DNA of 64,000 nt from Lachnospiraceae bacterium (GTDB lineage Bacteria; Bacillota; Clostridia; Lachnospirales; Lachnospiraceae), in the NCBI GenBank assembly GCA_024699325.1, contig JAILPS010000038.1, forward strand, positions 20,890 through 84,889, in the 5' to 3' direction. The position numbers were made by a program, and so were the translations under genes. Numbering within the stretch: the stretch's first letter is position 1; each line of letters begins with the position of its first letter. Of this stretch, positions 25,854 through 35,780 are shown one piece after another. The notes under the pieces are model-generated. The model did not search any database. It saw only the letters and a list, made by a program, of their open reading frames with translations, and was not told the origin of the DNA.

Positions 25854-27122
25854 TCAATCCTTAGAACCTGCGTCAGCTGCCGTAGTCTCTGCCGCTGTAG
25901 TCTCAGCTGCAGTAGTCTCAGCTGCTGTAGTCTCTGTCGCTGTAGTCTCAGCTGCTGTAGTCTCTGTCGCCGCTGTGGTCTCTGCTGCTGTTGTAGTCTC
26001 AGCCGCTGCTGACTCGCTTGTGTTCTTGTAATCTATAGCCTTGTACTTATACTGCGCGTAAACCTTCTCCTTGACTGTGAACACCTCTGATGCCTCGCTG
26101 ATTGCAGGATACTTCTCTGCAAACTTCTCGGTCTCGCGGTTTGACAGCTCGCTCTCAATGGCTGATGCCTTGGAGGCCTCGTTGTCATCTGTCACACAGT
26201 AAACTGCGTAGTACATGTTGGTGCTTTCGTAGTAGTAAACGTCAAAATCGCCGGTCTTATAGTTATTCCAGCTGTAGGTTGAGAGTGACTCAGCTGCATC
26301 CTCTGCAGGCTTACCGTATGTAACCCCTGATGATGATGCAATGCTTACACCTGCGTCCTCTGCGTGATTATTCTTGACTGTTGTTATGAAGTCTGTGTCT
26401 CCAGCCTCCTTAGCCGCCTTCATCTCTGCGAGAATGGTGTCTGCAAGTGCAGCGGCGTCAACTGTCTGCGCTGTAGTCTCTGTGCCGTCAGCTGCCGTTG
26501 TGGCATCCGTTGTGGCTGTAGGAGTCACGGAAATGTATGATATCTCCACATATCTGTAATCAGCCTCATTGACTGTGGTGTCGATATCTGAAACGATCTG
26601 CTCATAAGCCTTATTGGCCAAAGCGTTCATGGTGTAAATCTTGTTGATTAATGTCTCGTCCTTACCGGCAGCCTCTAAAAGACCTGTGTCTGTGGTAAAG
26701 AAGTACTCCTTAACTGCCTCGGCTACCTTCTCCTTCTCCTCGTCGGTTAAGGTGATGCTGTTCTTCTGGGCATAGTCATTTAAGACATATGTCTGCCACA
26801 GCGCTCTCATGGACTCCTCCTTAAGGGTATCCCACATGCTCTTGCCGTCTGTGAGGGCATCGCCTGCGTAGAACTCCTCAAGTGTTGTATAGCCATAGTA
26901 CTGTGCATACAGACTTCCGTATGCTGAATAGTAGTAATCATATGTAGCCTGAGACATCTTAGCGTAATAATTAATCTCATCAAAATTAATCTTGGTATTG
27001 CCAAATGTTGCGACAACCGTTGACGCGTAATTGCTCTCTGTTAGTCTTGAATAACAGCCGCTAAGTGCTGCCATGGACATGCCCGCTGCGAGGCAGAGGC
27101 TTCCAACTCGCTTAAAATTCAT
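25854..27122 (-). CDS. PrsA/SurA-like lipoprotein foldase candidate with TTAAE repeat tail
   Basis: 422 aa. Lipoprotein signal (LSGC lipobox at about 20-23), then a SurA/PrsA-type N-terminal helical region (FGNTKINFDEINYYAKMSQATYDYYYS; LTDEEKEKVAEAVKEYF). The centre (about 190-345) takes the place of the rotamase domain but is too divergent to call catalytic. The C-terminal 45 residues are ETTAAETTA repeats. Lies between mfd and ileS and has a promoter in the mfd intergenic gap. Likely helps fold exported proteins (inference); it might be a non-catalytic chaperone. Confidence 0.72.
   Translation of the reverse strand: MNFKRVGSLCLAAGMSMAALSGCYSRLTESNYASTVVATFGNTKINFDEINYYAKMSQATYDYYYSAYGSLYAQYYGYTTLEEFYAGDALTDGKSMWDTLKEESMRALWQTYVLNDYAQKNSITLTDEEKEKVAEAVKEYFFTTDTGLLEAAGKDETLINKIYTMNALANKAYEQIVSDIDTTVNEADYRYVEISYISVTPTATTDATTAADGTETTAQTVDAAALADTILAEMKAAKEAGDTDFITTVKNNHAEDAGVSIASSSGVTYGKPAEDAAESLSTYSWNNYKTGDFDVYYYESTNMYYAVYCVTDDNEASKASAIESELSNRETEKFAEKYPAISEASEVFTVKEKVYAQYKYKAIDYKNTSESAAAETTTAAETTAATETTAAETTATETTAAETTAAETTAAETTAADAGSKD
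25885..26005 (-). repeat. Repeats coding TTAAE at the foldase C-terminus
   Basis: In-frame repeats of about 15 nt (variants of GCTGTAGTCTCAGCT) coding ETTAA units; low-complexity, Ser/Thr-rich surface tail as in the other exported proteins of this window. Confidence 0.8.
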
Positions 27123-27203
27123 AACTGCTCCATCCTTCTATTAAACAATAACGATAATGCAATGCGCAAAGACATACACTCTTTACACTGCACAATCTAA
27201 AAT

Positions 27204-27232
27204 ACTATATCACTTTTTGCACCTTATGGCAA
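27204..27232 (-). promoter_or_regulatory. Promoter upstream of the foldase-ileS-glgP genes
   Basis: TTGCCA (27227-27232), 17-nt spacer, TATAGT (27204-27209), in the 115-nt gap after mfd. It would drive the foldase, ileS and glgP together. Confidence 0.65.
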
Positions 27233-27237
27233 CTGTT

Positions 27238-30200
27238 TTATGCCATCACAGCGGCTATAAGTTGCTTAAACGTTTTAGTCATTTCCCCCAGTGTCTGCTT
27301 GGTTTTGTCCCTCTGTGTAAATGTCATGACCACCTTGCTTCCGGCGCTGATTCTCAGGTCGCCGCGGTACTTATCCATGAGTGCCTTGAGCTTATCAGGG
27401 TCGATGGATGCGTCAGGAGAAAATGTCACGCTTCCCATGTGATCATCCGCTCTGACCGTCAGTGCCCCGGCCTTCGTGGCCGTCGCTCTGAGAAGTGCCA
27501 CATCCAAGAGGTTCATGACAGGCTCCGGAACATCTCCAAACCTGTCGACCAATTCGTCCACGATGTCCTCGTACTCCTCATCATTTTCGAGTGTTGTGAT
27601 GCGCTTATACATGTCGAGCAGCAGACTCTCGCTGCTTATATATGTGTCAGGGATGAAGGCGTCAATGTCGATATCCACAAATGCCTCGGTTTTTGGCATC
27701 TCCTTCTGTCTGCCCGTGAGCCTCATTACGGCCTCGTTAAGCATTTTGCAGTAGAGGTCGTAGCCCACGGCCTCCATGTGGCCGTGCTGGTCGTGTCCCA
27801 TGACGTTGCCGGCGCCCCTGATTTCAAGATCCTTCAGGGCGATTTTAACGCCGCTTCCAAGCTCCGTGAACTGCCTGATGGCCTCGAGGCGCTGCTCAGC
27901 GTCCTCCTTGAGCACCTTATTCTGCCTGTAGAGAATGAAGGCGTAGGCGGTGCGGTTGCTTCTTCCGACGCGGCCTCTAAGCTGATAGAGCTGCGAGAGC
28001 CCCATCCTGTCGGCGTCGTCGATTATGATGGTGTTCACATTGGGAATGTCGAGTCCCGTCTCAATAATGGTGGTTGAGACTAACACATCTATGTCGCCGT
28101 TTACGAAGTCGAGCATTATGCTCTCTAACTCCCTCTCGCTCATCTGCCCGTGGGCAAATGCTATGCTTAAGTCGGGCATCATTTCCTGAAGCTCTGCGGT
28201 AACCCTCGCGATATCCATGACGCGGTTGTAGACATAGTAGACCTGTCCGCCCCTTGCCACCTCGCGGCTTATGGCCTCCCTCACCAGCTCCTTCGTGTGC
28301 TCGCAGACATATGTCTGTATGGGCAGTCTGTCGCTTGGCGCCTGCTCGATAACGGACATGTCCCTTACGCCTATTAAGCTCATATGAAGGGTTCTTGGAA
28401 TCGGCGTCGCCGTTAGCGTGAGCACGTCCACATTGGTCTTAAGCTCCTTAATCTTTTCCTTGTGCTTGACGCCAAAACGCTGCTCCTCGTCGATTATCAG
28501 AAGCCCCAAATCCCTGAACTGCACATCCTTTGACAGCACTCTGTGGGTTCCGATGACTATGTCCACCATGCCCTTTTTAAGGTCCTCTAAGGTGTTTTTA
28601 ACCTGCGCCGGGGTCCTGAAACGGCTCAGAAGGTCAACCCTTATGGGATAGTCCTTCATTCTCTGCGTAAATGTGTTGTAGTGCTGTTGTGCGAGAATGG
28701 TGGTGGGCACCAGATACACAACCTGTTTGCCCTCCTGAACCGCCTTAAATGCGGCTCGTATCGCAACCTCAGTCTTGCCAAATCCCACGTCGCCGCAGAC
28801 CAGTCTGTCCATGATCTTCGTGCTCTCCATGTCGGATTTGACCTCCTCGATGACGCGAAGCTGATCCTGCGTCTCCTCGTAGGGGAAGCTCTCCTCAAAC
28901 TCCCTCTGCCAGAGGGTGTCCTCGCCGTATTCGTAGCCGTGTCTCTGCCTTCTCTCGGCGTATAGAAGCACCAGCTCCTCGGCAACCTTCTCAACAGCCG
29001 CCTTAACCTTCGTCTTGGTCTTCTTCCACTCGCCGCCGTAGAGGTTGTTAAGCTTTACATTCTGCTTGTCCTTGTCGCTGTATTTCTGTATGTATTCAAA
29101 CTGTGTCGCGGGGATGAAGAGCGAGCTGTCATCGCCGTACTCAATCCTTATATAATCCCTCCAGACACCCTCAGAGCGCTTCCTCTCGATGCCCTTATAT
29201 ATTCCTAAGCCGTAGTTTTCGTGGACAACATAGTCGCCCACCTTCAGGTCACTTAAATCTCCAATCCTGGTTCCCTTATACTGCTTCCTCCTGGTCTTCT
29301 TCTGCTCCCTGCCCAGGATGTCAGATTCTGTCAGAACCACAAACTTGAGATATGTGTATTCGAAGCCTCGCCTGAGCGCTCCCACGGTTATGAGAGTCTG
29401 GCCCGGCAGCACCTCGGTATTGCCCTCGTCGTTAAAAAACACATCCAGGTCATACACCTGCAGATACTCTGCCATTCTCTTGGCCTTGGTTCTTGAGGCG
29501 TAGAGAAGCACAACCCTGTAGCCCGCCCTGTGCCACTTCTCCAAGTCCTTCACAAGCTGGGCCTGGTTCTCCTTATAGGAGGCCACGCCTGAGGCATTTA
29601 CGCTGTAAATGTTTTTGATATCTATCTGTGACACTCTGGTGTCCAAGCCTGTGAGCACCACGGTTTTTCTTTTGGAAAGCTTGCCAAATATGAGCTCGCT
29701 CTTGTAGATAAGACCCGCCTGGCCGCTCAATATATATCCGCCCGTAAGCCTGTGCTTCGTGCTCTCTGAAAACTCTATCGTGACCGCCGTGGCCTTCTCC
29801 TGCATAGCCGCGGGCTCGTTGGCAAAGCAGATGGTGTCCTCGGGCATATAGTCGATAAGGCTCTGCCCCTCCTCGCCGAAATACTTCATGCTGGCTAAGA
29901 TATTCTCAGGTATCACGCCGCCCTCTAATTCGTCGATAAAGCTGCCAACATTTTTTTGCAGGTTGGTGGCTTCCTCCCACATTTCCTGCTTCTTAAGTCT
30001 GGCATAGGCCTCCTCGTATTCAGACCTAAGCCTATCTATTCCCATCCGCTTAACCGCGTCACTTACCACAAACTCCCTTGCAGGGTATATATTTATGCTG
30101 TCCACTTCGCTTATGGAGCGCTGGCTGTCCACGTCGAAATATTTGACAGAATCGACCTCCTCGTCCCACAGATCAATTCTCACAGGGTTATCCTCCGTGA

Positions 30201-30750
30201 AGGGATAGATATCCACTATGCTTCCCCTGATGGAGAATTCTCCGGGCGCGGTTACACTCTGCGCAAACTCGTAGCCCATCCTCACCAGGTCCGCGCGAAG
30301 GGGCGTGAGCTTGAGAACCTGGGCAGCACTAATGCTTATAACGTGCTTTTTCCAGGAATCAAGACCGGGCAGCACATTCATCAGACCGTCCATGGTCGTG
30401 ATGATTGTCCCGCCTTCGCCCTCACATATAAGCTTCATGGCCCTTATTCTCTGGCCAAGAAGGAGTTTGCCCTGCATGTCGGCCTGATAGAATATCATAT
30501 CCTTCGGGGGATAGAAAACCGCCTCAGGCTCAAACTGCACATAGTCCTCATATATCTCTCTGGCAGCCAAATCGTTAGCCGCCACAATCAGTCTCCACTT
30601 GTGTGATTTGCCCACCTCGTACATGAAGTGAACCTTCTGGGATGGCACGCAGCCCGTGATCTGCACAGGGGTTTTGCCCCTCTCTAAATCCTCCACGAGC
30701 CTGTTCATGGCCCCCAGCTCACCAAGCGGACTTGCAAACAGATCTCTCAT
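27238..30750 (-). CDS. mfd: Transcription-repair coupling factor
   Basis: 1170 aa. UvrB-homology N-terminal domain, RNA polymerase-interacting Tudor-like part (KVGDYVVHENYGLGIYKGIE), helicase with Walker A CGDVGFGKTEVA and Walker B LLIIDEEQRFG, translocation motif (LRGRVGRSNRTAYAF), and C-terminal TRCF domain. It pushes stalled RNA polymerase off lesions and recruits UvrA. The ATG at 30750 (MRDLFASP) is favoured since it comes 1 nt after the pth stop and has AGGACAGG upstream; an in-frame ATG at 30780 lies inside pth. Confidence 0.96.
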   Translation of the reverse strand: MRDLFASPLGELGAMNRLVEDLERGKTPVQITGCVPSQKVHFMYEVGKSHKWRLIVAANDLAAREIYEDYVQFEPEAVFYPPKDMIFYQADMQGKLLLGQRIRAMKLICEGEGGTIITTMDGLMNVLPGLDSWKKHVISISAAQVLKLTPLRADLVRMGYEFAQSVTAPGEFSIRGSIVDIYPFTEDNPVRIDLWDEEVDSVKYFDVDSQRSISEVDSINIYPAREFVVSDAVKRMGIDRLRSEYEEAYARLKKQEMWEEATNLQKNVGSFIDELEGGVIPENILASMKYFGEEGQSLIDYMPEDTICFANEPAAMQEKATAVTIEFSESTKHRLTGGYILSGQAGLIYKSELIFGKLSKRKTVVLTGLDTRVSQIDIKNIYSVNASGVASYKENQAQLVKDLEKWHRAGYRVVLLYASRTKAKRMAEYLQVYDLDVFFNDEGNTEVLPGQTLITVGALRRGFEYTYLKFVVLTESDILGREQKKTRRKQYKGTRIGDLSDLKVGDYVVHENYGLGIYKGIERKRSEGVWRDYIRIEYGDDSSLFIPATQFEYIQKYSDKDKQNVKLNNLYGGEWKKTKTKVKAAVEKVAEELVLLYAERRQRHGYEYGEDTLWQREFEESFPYEETQDQLRVIEEVKSDMESTKIMDRLVCGDVGFGKTEVAIRAAFKAVQEGKQVVYLVPTTILAQQHYNTFTQRMKDYPIRVDLLSRFRTPAQVKNTLEDLKKGMVDIVIGTHRVLSKDVQFRDLGLLIIDEEQRFGVKHKEKIKELKTNVDVLTLTATPIPRTLHMSLIGVRDMSVIEQAPSDRLPIQTYVCEHTKELVREAISREVARGGQVYYVYNRVMDIARVTAELQEMMPDLSIAFAHGQMSERELESIMLDFVNGDIDVLVSTTIIETGLDIPNVNTIIIDDADRMGLSQLYQLRGRVGRSNRTAYAFILYRQNKVLKEDAEQRLEAIRQFTELGSGVKIALKDLEIRGAGNVMGHDQHGHMEAVGYDLYCKMLNEAVMRLTGRQKEMPKTEAFVDIDIDAFIPDTYISSESLLLDMYKRITTLENDEEYEDIVDELVDRFGDVPEPVMNLLDVALLRATATKAGALTVRADDHMGSVTFSPDASIDPDKLKALMDKYRGDLRISAGSKVVMTFTQRDKTKQTLGEMTKTFKQLIAAVMA

Positions 30751-30751
30751 A

Positions 30752-31324
30752 TCACCTGTCCTTCTTCTGGTTGTAGACATTCATGGCCGAGGCAAAATCC
30801 TCGCCAAGTATCATGGTGACAGCCGCTGCGGCATCCACAACGCCCTCCCTGATAACCGGCCACTCCTCCCTCGGAAAATGTCCCAAAACATAGTCGGCCA
30901 AATCCATCTTCTCAGGCTTCTCGCCGACGCCGAACTTAATCCTCATAAACCTGTCACCGCAGTGGGCGATTATGCTCTTTAGGCCGTTGTGGCCGCCTGC
31001 GCTGCCCTTGGCTCTAAGGCGCAGCTGCCCCACAGGAAGACTTATGTCGTCGTGGATAATTATGATATCCTCTGCGGGGTCTAGCTTATAGAAGTCAACC
31101 AGCGCCCTCACGCTCTCCCCGCTTAGGTTCATATATGTCTGGGGCTTGGCAAGTATCACCTTCTGACCACCTATAACGCCGCTTCCGATAAGCGCCTTAT
31201 GCTTTTTAACATTTACATCAATGTGGTTCTCCTCAGCTAATCTGTCGATCACGTCAAAGCCGATATTATGCCTCGTGCCAACATACTTATCCTCCGGATT
31301 ACCAAGTCCTATAACAATCTTCAT
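30752..31324 (-). CDS. pth: Peptidyl-tRNA hydrolase
   Basis: 190 aa starting MKIVIGLGNPE, with TRHNIGFDVID (catalytic His), KPQTYMNLSGES and GGHNGLKSII, as in the family. It recycles tRNA from stalled peptidyl-tRNA. The ATG at 31324 is chosen because it begins the core fold and has GGTGGAG in front; upstream in-frame ATGs lack support. Coupled to mfd, a common Firmicute order. Confidence 0.96.
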   Translation of the reverse strand: MKIVIGLGNPEDKYVGTRHNIGFDVIDRLAEENHIDVNVKKHKALIGSGVIGGQKVILAKPQTYMNLSGESVRALVDFYKLDPAEDIIIIHDDISLPVGQLRLRAKGSAGGHNGLKSIIAHCGDRFMRIKFGVGEKPEKMDLADYVLGHFPREEWPVIREGVVDAAAAVTMILGEDFASAMNVYNQKKDR

Positions 31325-31390
31325 ACTCCACCTCTTAATGTGTCTGGAATCAAAATCAAACACCATTTTTTGCAAACAGGGTTATACATG

Positions 31391-31440
31391 CAAAAGACCG
31401 TGTCTTGAGTCTATTAGTTTACTCAAAACACGGTCAAATT
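31391..31440 (-). terminator. Terminator of the glgC-glgD-spoVG operon
   Basis: On the minus strand GACCGTGT-TTTGAGT pairs with ACTCAAG-ACACGGTC (31396-31435) and is followed by TTTTGC. Confidence 0.85.
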
Positions 31441-31452
31441 ACAATAGTTATT

Positions 31453-31728
31453 TTAATTTTGTTCTTCTACGGCATCCGAAGCGTTCTCATAAGCGGCTAA
31501 AATCATATCCTGAAGCATGCGTCTGGTCTCGCTCTTGATTGGATGTGCAATGTCCTTATACTCTCCCTCAGTCGATTTACGGCTCGGCATTGCAATAAAC
31601 ATTCCCCTGTCGCCCTCGATAACCTTAATGTCGTGAATGACAAATTCGTCGTCAAGAGTGATGGAAACCACCGCCTTCATCTTGCCTTCCTTAGAAACCT
31701 TCCGGACGCGAATGTCCGTAACGTTCAT
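31453..31728 (-). CDS. spoVG: SpoVG family RNA/DNA-binding regulator
   Basis: 91 aa starting [11 protein letters not shown], with [22 protein letters not shown] and DIAHPI, all characteristic of SpoVG. In Bacillus and Listeria SpoVG is a site-specific nucleic-acid-binding regulator of septation, virulence and metabolism. An AAGGGG ribosome binding site precedes the ATG. It lies 39 nt downstream of glgD on the same strand with no clear promoter between, so it is probably co-transcribed with the glycogen genes. Confidence 0.95.
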   Translation of the reverse strand: MNVTDIRVRKVSKEGKMKAVVSITLDDEFVIHDIKVIEGDRGMFIAMPSRKSTEGEYKDIAHPIKSETRRMLQDMILAAYENASDAVEEQN

Positions 31729-31767
31729 ATAATACCCCTTTAATACCTTATTACTTATAAAATCGAA

Positions 31768-32889
31768 TTACACTGTGTATCTTGCGCTCTTCTCCACAAC
31801 GATCTTCACGTCGCCCGGATCGCCGATATAGCTTGTGTTAGCTCTAATCGTGTCGCGGCTCTCAACGATGCAGTTCTCGATGACAGTGTTGTCGCCGATG
31901 TAAACGTCATTAAGAATGATTGAGTTCTTAATCACACAGTTGGTTCCGATAAATGCGCTCTTAAATACAACAGAGTTCTCAACTGTACCATTGATGATAG
32001 AGCCGCTTGAGATCATGCTGTTCTTAACATTGCTGCCTGGATTGTACTTAGCAGGTGGCAGATCGTCAACCTTAGAGTAGATTGACGGATACTCCTTGAA
32101 GAAGTAGTTTCTCACCTCGGGCTTGAGGAAATCCATATTTGTAGCAAAGTAAGCGTCAACGCTGGAAATACTGTTCCAATATCCTTCAAGAGGATAAGCA
32201 TAAATATGCTTAAGATTCTTATATCTAATAAGAATATCATTAACGAAATCATATCTGTCCTCCTGTGCGCATCTCTCGATGAGCTCGATAAGCAGACGAC
32301 GTCTGATGATGTAGATACCACATGAAACAGTGCTGTAGCTGCCAACCATAGGCTTCTCCTCGAAGTCCACGATGCGGCCCTCTGAATCTGTCTTGATAAG
32401 ACCAAATCTTGTGAGATCTGTTCCCTCAGGCATATCCTTGCACACAACTGTGATATCAGCCTTCTTCTCAATGTGATACTCCAAAACCTTATTGTAATCA
32501 ATCTTATAAACAGCGTCGCCGCTGGCGATTACAACATATGGCTCGTGGCTGGTCTTGAGGAAATGTATGTTCTGCGCGATAGAATCCGCAGTTCCTCTGA
32601 ACCAGTTGGAGTTGCTGGCTGTGATGGTTGGAGTGAACAGGAACATGCCGCCCTGCTTGCGTCCGAAGTTCCACCACTTGGATGAGCTTAGGTGCTCGTT
32701 AAGTGATCTCGAGTTGTACTGTGTCAGCACAGCAACCTTGTTGATGTTGGAGTTAGTCATGTTGCTAAGCGCAAAATCGATCGCTCTGTAGCTTCCGGCA
32801 ATTGGCATTGCAGCGATCGCTCTCTTCTCTGACAGCTCCTTCATTCTCTTGTTGTTACCGCCGGCTAAGATTATTCCTATCGCTCTCAT
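31768..32889 (-). CDS. glgD: GlgD, glucose-1-phosphate adenylyltransferase regulatory-type subunit
   Basis: 373 aa. Nucleotidyltransferase fold ([32 protein letters not shown]) but with the substrate-binding region altered (NNKRMKELS in place of GxGxRLxPLT), followed by left-handed beta-helix repeats (NSVVFKSAFIG, NSIILNDVYIG). In Firmicutes GlgD pairs with GlgC as a weakly or non-catalytic subunit of ADP-glucose pyrophosphorylase. The ATG overlaps the glgC stop (TAATG), so the two are translated together. Confidence 0.95.
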   Translation of the reverse strand: MRAIGIILAGGNNKRMKELSEKRAIAAMPIAGSYRAIDFALSNMTNSNINKVAVLTQYNSRSLNEHLSSSKWWNFGRKQGGMFLFTPTITASNSNWFRGTADSIAQNIHFLKTSHEPYVVIASGDAVYKIDYNKVLEYHIEKKADITVVCKDMPEGTDLTRFGLIKTDSEGRIVDFEEKPMVGSYSTVSCGIYIIRRRLLIELIERCAQEDRYDFVNDILIRYKNLKHIYAYPLEGYWNSISSVDAYFATNMDFLKPEVRNYFFKEYPSIYSKVDDLPPAKYNPGSNVKNSMISSGSIINGTVENSVVFKSAFIGTNCVIKNSIILNDVYIGDNTVIENCIVESRDTIRANTSYIGDPGDVKIVVEKSARYTV

Positions 32890-34160
32890 TATTTACCACC
32901 TGCCTTTATGATATATCCACCGCTGACAAGATTACCGTCAGGATAATCTGCGGCTTCGGTAACACCTGAAATAGCTACATTTAATCCCACGGTCACGCCG
33001 TCAGGAATAACTGAGTTCTCTCCGATGGTTACAAGGTCGGCTGCGTAAACCTTCTTGTCGAACTGGCTCTCTGCGAACTCGCCAACGCCGAGCACTGCGC
33101 CCGCACCGATGGTGCAGTTTTCTGCAACGATGCCGTTGTTAATCTTAGCTCCGGACTTCACAACCGTATTCTGCATGATGATGGAGTCTCTCACAACTGC
33201 TCCCTCCTCCACGGTTACGCCGCTTCCAATGACAGAGTTGTAAACCTCTCCGTAGATCTCGCTGCCCTCTCCGATGATGGCGTGCTCAATCTTGGCGTTC
33301 TCTCCGATGTACTGAGGCTGAAGCGAGTCAGTCTTGGTGTAGATCTTCCAGAACTCCTCATACAGGTTGAATACAGGAATGATATCGATGAGTTCCATGT
33401 TTGCCTCCCAATATGACTTGAGAGTTCCGACATCCTTCCAGTAGCCGTTGAATTCGTATGCGTAGATTGGCTGGTCCTTCTGGTGAATGTACGGAATAAC
33501 ATTCTTGCCGAAGTCGCAGTTTGGAATGTCCTCTGTGGCAAGCAGTGCCTCTCTTAAGACCTTCCATGTGAAAATATAGATACCCATGCTGGCCAGGTTG
33601 GAACGAGGGTTGGCCGGCTTCTCTTCAAACTCGGTGATACGTCCGTTATCGTCTGTAATTACAATGCCAAATCTGCTGGCTTCTTCGATTGGAACGGGCA
33701 TAACCGCCATAGTGAGATCAGCGTTGTTTGACTTGTGATAGTCAAGCATGGTCTCATAATCCATCTTGTAAATGTGGTCACCTGACAGGATGAGCACATA
33801 CTCAGGATTAAAGCTGTCAATGTAATCTATGTTCTGATAGATGGCATTGGCTGTTCCTGTATACCAGTCTGTTCCCTTGCTCTTCTCGTAAGGAGGAAGA
33901 ATGGAAACGCCGCCGATGTTGCGGTCCAAATCCCACGGCACACCGATACCGATGTGTGTGTTGAGTCTTAGCGGCTGGTACTGAGTGAGGACACCTACGG
34001 TGTCGATTCCTGAATTGATACAGTTGCTAAGTGGAAAATCGATAATACGATATTTTCCTCCGAATGCTACCGCAGGCTTGGCAACCTTGGATGTGAGAAC
34101 ACCAAGTCTGGAACCCTGTCCACCTGCAAGAAGCATGGCAATCATTTCTTTCTTAATCAC
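32889..34160 (-). CDS. glgC: Glucose-1-phosphate adenylyltransferase (ADP-glucose pyrophosphorylase)
   Basis: 423 aa. [33 protein letters not shown] is the nucleotide/activator block; [17 protein letters not shown] and a C-terminal beta-helix with repeated hexapeptides follow. Forms ADP-glucose from ATP and glucose-1-phosphate for glycogen synthesis. First gene of glgC-glgD-spoVG, with a promoter at 34193-34220 and GAGGTGAT before the ATG. Confidence 0.96.
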   Translation of the reverse strand: MIKKEMIAMLLAGGQGSRLGVLTSKVAKPAVAFGGKYRIIDFPLSNCINSGIDTVGVLTQYQPLRLNTHIGIGVPWDLDRNIGGVSILPPYEKSKGTDWYTGTANAIYQNIDYIDSFNPEYVLILSGDHIYKMDYETMLDYHKSNNADLTMAVMPVPIEEASRFGIVITDDNGRITEFEEKPANPRSNLASMGIYIFTWKVLREALLATEDIPNCDFGKNVIPYIHQKDQPIYAYEFNGYWKDVGTLKSYWEANMELIDIIPVFNLYEEFWKIYTKTDSLQPQYIGENAKIEHAIIGEGSEIYGEVYNSVIGSGVTVEEGAVVRDSIIMQNTVVKSGAKINNGIVAENCTIGAGAVLGVGEFAESQFDKKVYAADLVTIGENSVIPDGVTVGLNVAISGVTEAADYPDGNLVSGGYIIKAGGK

Positions 34161-34192
34161 AATATCACCTCTCCGTGTATAAAGATGTATTC

Positions 34193-34220
34193 ATTATAGC
34201 ACACTTGTCAGTATTTGCAA
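34193..34220 (-). promoter_or_regulatory. Promoter of glgC-glgD-spoVG
   Basis: TTGCAA (34215-34220), 16-nt spacer, perfect TATAAT (34193-34198) preceded by TGC (extended -10). Confidence 0.75.
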
Positions 34221-34316
34221 ATGTAATTTTAAATAATTGCACAAATTTTTCCAACAATTCGCCCCTCTAGTACACATTTTTCACAAAGGAGTGTCTAAAA
34301 AGTGTAATAACTACTG

Positions 34317-34345
34317 TTGAAATAGGCCCGCAAAACTGATATAAT
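34317..34345 (+). promoter_or_regulatory. Promoter of murC-dnaD-dnaI-prs
   Basis: TTGAAA (34317-34322), 17-nt spacer, perfect TATAAT (34340-34345), about 40 nt before the murC ATG. Confidence 0.75.
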
Positions 34346-34385
34346 CGCTTTATCTGTCCTTTTTTAAGGGCAGCCGGAGGCAACC

Positions 34386-35777
34386 ATGTATCAGATAGAT
34401 TATAACCATAAAATACATATTCATTTCATAGGAATCGGCGGTGTTTCCATGAGCGGTTTGGCGACCATTCTGGCGCGCAGAGGTTTTACTGTAAGCGGCT
34501 CAGACGGCAAGCTCGGTCCGGCCACGGACAAGCTTAGCGCCTGCGGCATTAGGGTTTATGAGGGCAATCTCGCCTCAAACCTTGACGATAAGCCGGACGT
34601 CGTTGTTTACACAGCGGCCATCCACCCCGACAATCCTGAATTTGCAAGAGCCGTAGAGCTTGACATTCCTCTTCTCAAGAGAGGCGAGCTTCTAGGCCAG
34701 ATCATGAAGAATTACACCACATCCATAGGTGTCTCAGGAACGCACGGCAAAACCACAACCACATCGTTTCTGTCACACATTTTGCTGGATGCGAAGCTCT
34801 CCCCCACCATATCCGTGGGCGGTAATCTTCCCATCATCGGAGGCAACATACATATAGAGGACGGGGACACATTTTTGACGGAGGCCTGCGAATATACCAA
34901 CAGCTTCCTCTCCTTCTTCCCCACCATGGAGCTTATTCTAAATGTTGAGGCCGACCATCTGGACTTTTTTAAGGATATAGACGACATAAGGCACTCCTTC
35001 AGGGAGTATGCCCGCCTTCTTCCTGACGACGGACAGTTAATCATCAACAGTTCCATTAAGGACTGCGACTATTTTACACAGGGTCTTAAGTGTGAGGTCA
35101 TCACCTTCGGCCCGAAGGGATATGTAAGCGACTACACATACGCTGACGAGAAGATTACAGCGCTTAGCTGTTACTCCTTCAGGGTTGTGGCGCCAGGTAA
35201 GCCCTCAGACGGCGAGCTGGTTTCCCTCAGGGTTCCGGGCACCCACAATATTTTAAATGCTCTCGCCGCCATCGCAGCTGCTGACAGCCTAGGTATCGAC
35301 CCTGCCGTCACACTGTCTGCCATCGGCGAATTCACAGGAACCGACAGGCGCTTCCAGAAGAAGGGCGTGCTGCACGGCGTCACCATAATCGACGACTATG
35401 CCCACCACCCGCAGGAGATAAGCGCCACATTGGCAGCGGCGAAGGATTATCCGCACAAGAAGTTACACATTATATTCCAGCCCCACACCTACACCAGAAC
35501 GAAGCTATTGTTTGACGATTTCGCGAAGGCGCTTCAGGATGCCGACGAGGTGATTGTGGCTAGGATTTACCCTGCCAGGGAGACCGACACATTGGGCATG
35601 AGCGCTGCTCTTCTCAGCGAGGCGGTTTCAAGACTTGGCACGCCAAGCGTGGCATTTGAGGATTTTGAAGATATCGAGGACTATGTCCTCACACACTGCG
35701 AGGAGGGTGATGTGGTAATCACCATGGGCGCAGGCGACGTATATAAAATAGGGGAAGAACTCTTAGGAAACAGGTAG
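34386..35777 (+). CDS. murC: UDP-N-acetylmuramate--L-alanine ligase
   Basis: 463 aa. Starts with the UDP-binding GIGGVSMSGLA, then the ATP loop GVSGTHGKTTTTSF, EADHLDFF and DDYAHHPQEI, the Mur ligase signatures. Adds the first L-Ala to UDP-MurNAc in the cytoplasm. Head of an operon with dnaD, dnaI and prs genes; a ribosome binding site GCCGGAGG lies before the ATG. Confidence 0.97.
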   Translation: MYQIDYNHKIHIHFIGIGGVSMSGLATILARRGFTVSGSDGKLGPATDKLSACGIRVYEGNLASNLDDKPDVVVYTAAIHPDNPEFARAVELDIPLLKRGELLGQIMKNYTTSIGVSGTHGKTTTTSFLSHILLDAKLSPTISVGGNLPIIGGNIHIEDGDTFLTEACEYTNSFLSFFPTMELILNVEADHLDFFKDIDDIRHSFREYARLLPDDGQLIINSSIKDCDYFTQGLKCEVITFGPKGYVSDYTYADEKITALSCYSFRVVAPGKPSDGELVSLRVPGTHNILNALAAIAAADSLGIDPAVTLSAIGEFTGTDRRFQKKGVLHGVTIIDDYAHHPQEISATLAAAKDYPHKKLHIIFQPHTYTRTKLLFDDFAKALQDADEVIVARIYPARETDTLGMSAALLSEAVSRLGTPSVAFEDFEDIEDYVLTHCEEGDVVITMGAGDVYKIGEELLGNR

Positions 35778-35780
35778 ACT

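Noticed and set aside
34201..34320. Riboswitch or small RNA between glgC and murC
   Set aside because: Only two divergent promoters are seen; no conserved structure recognised.
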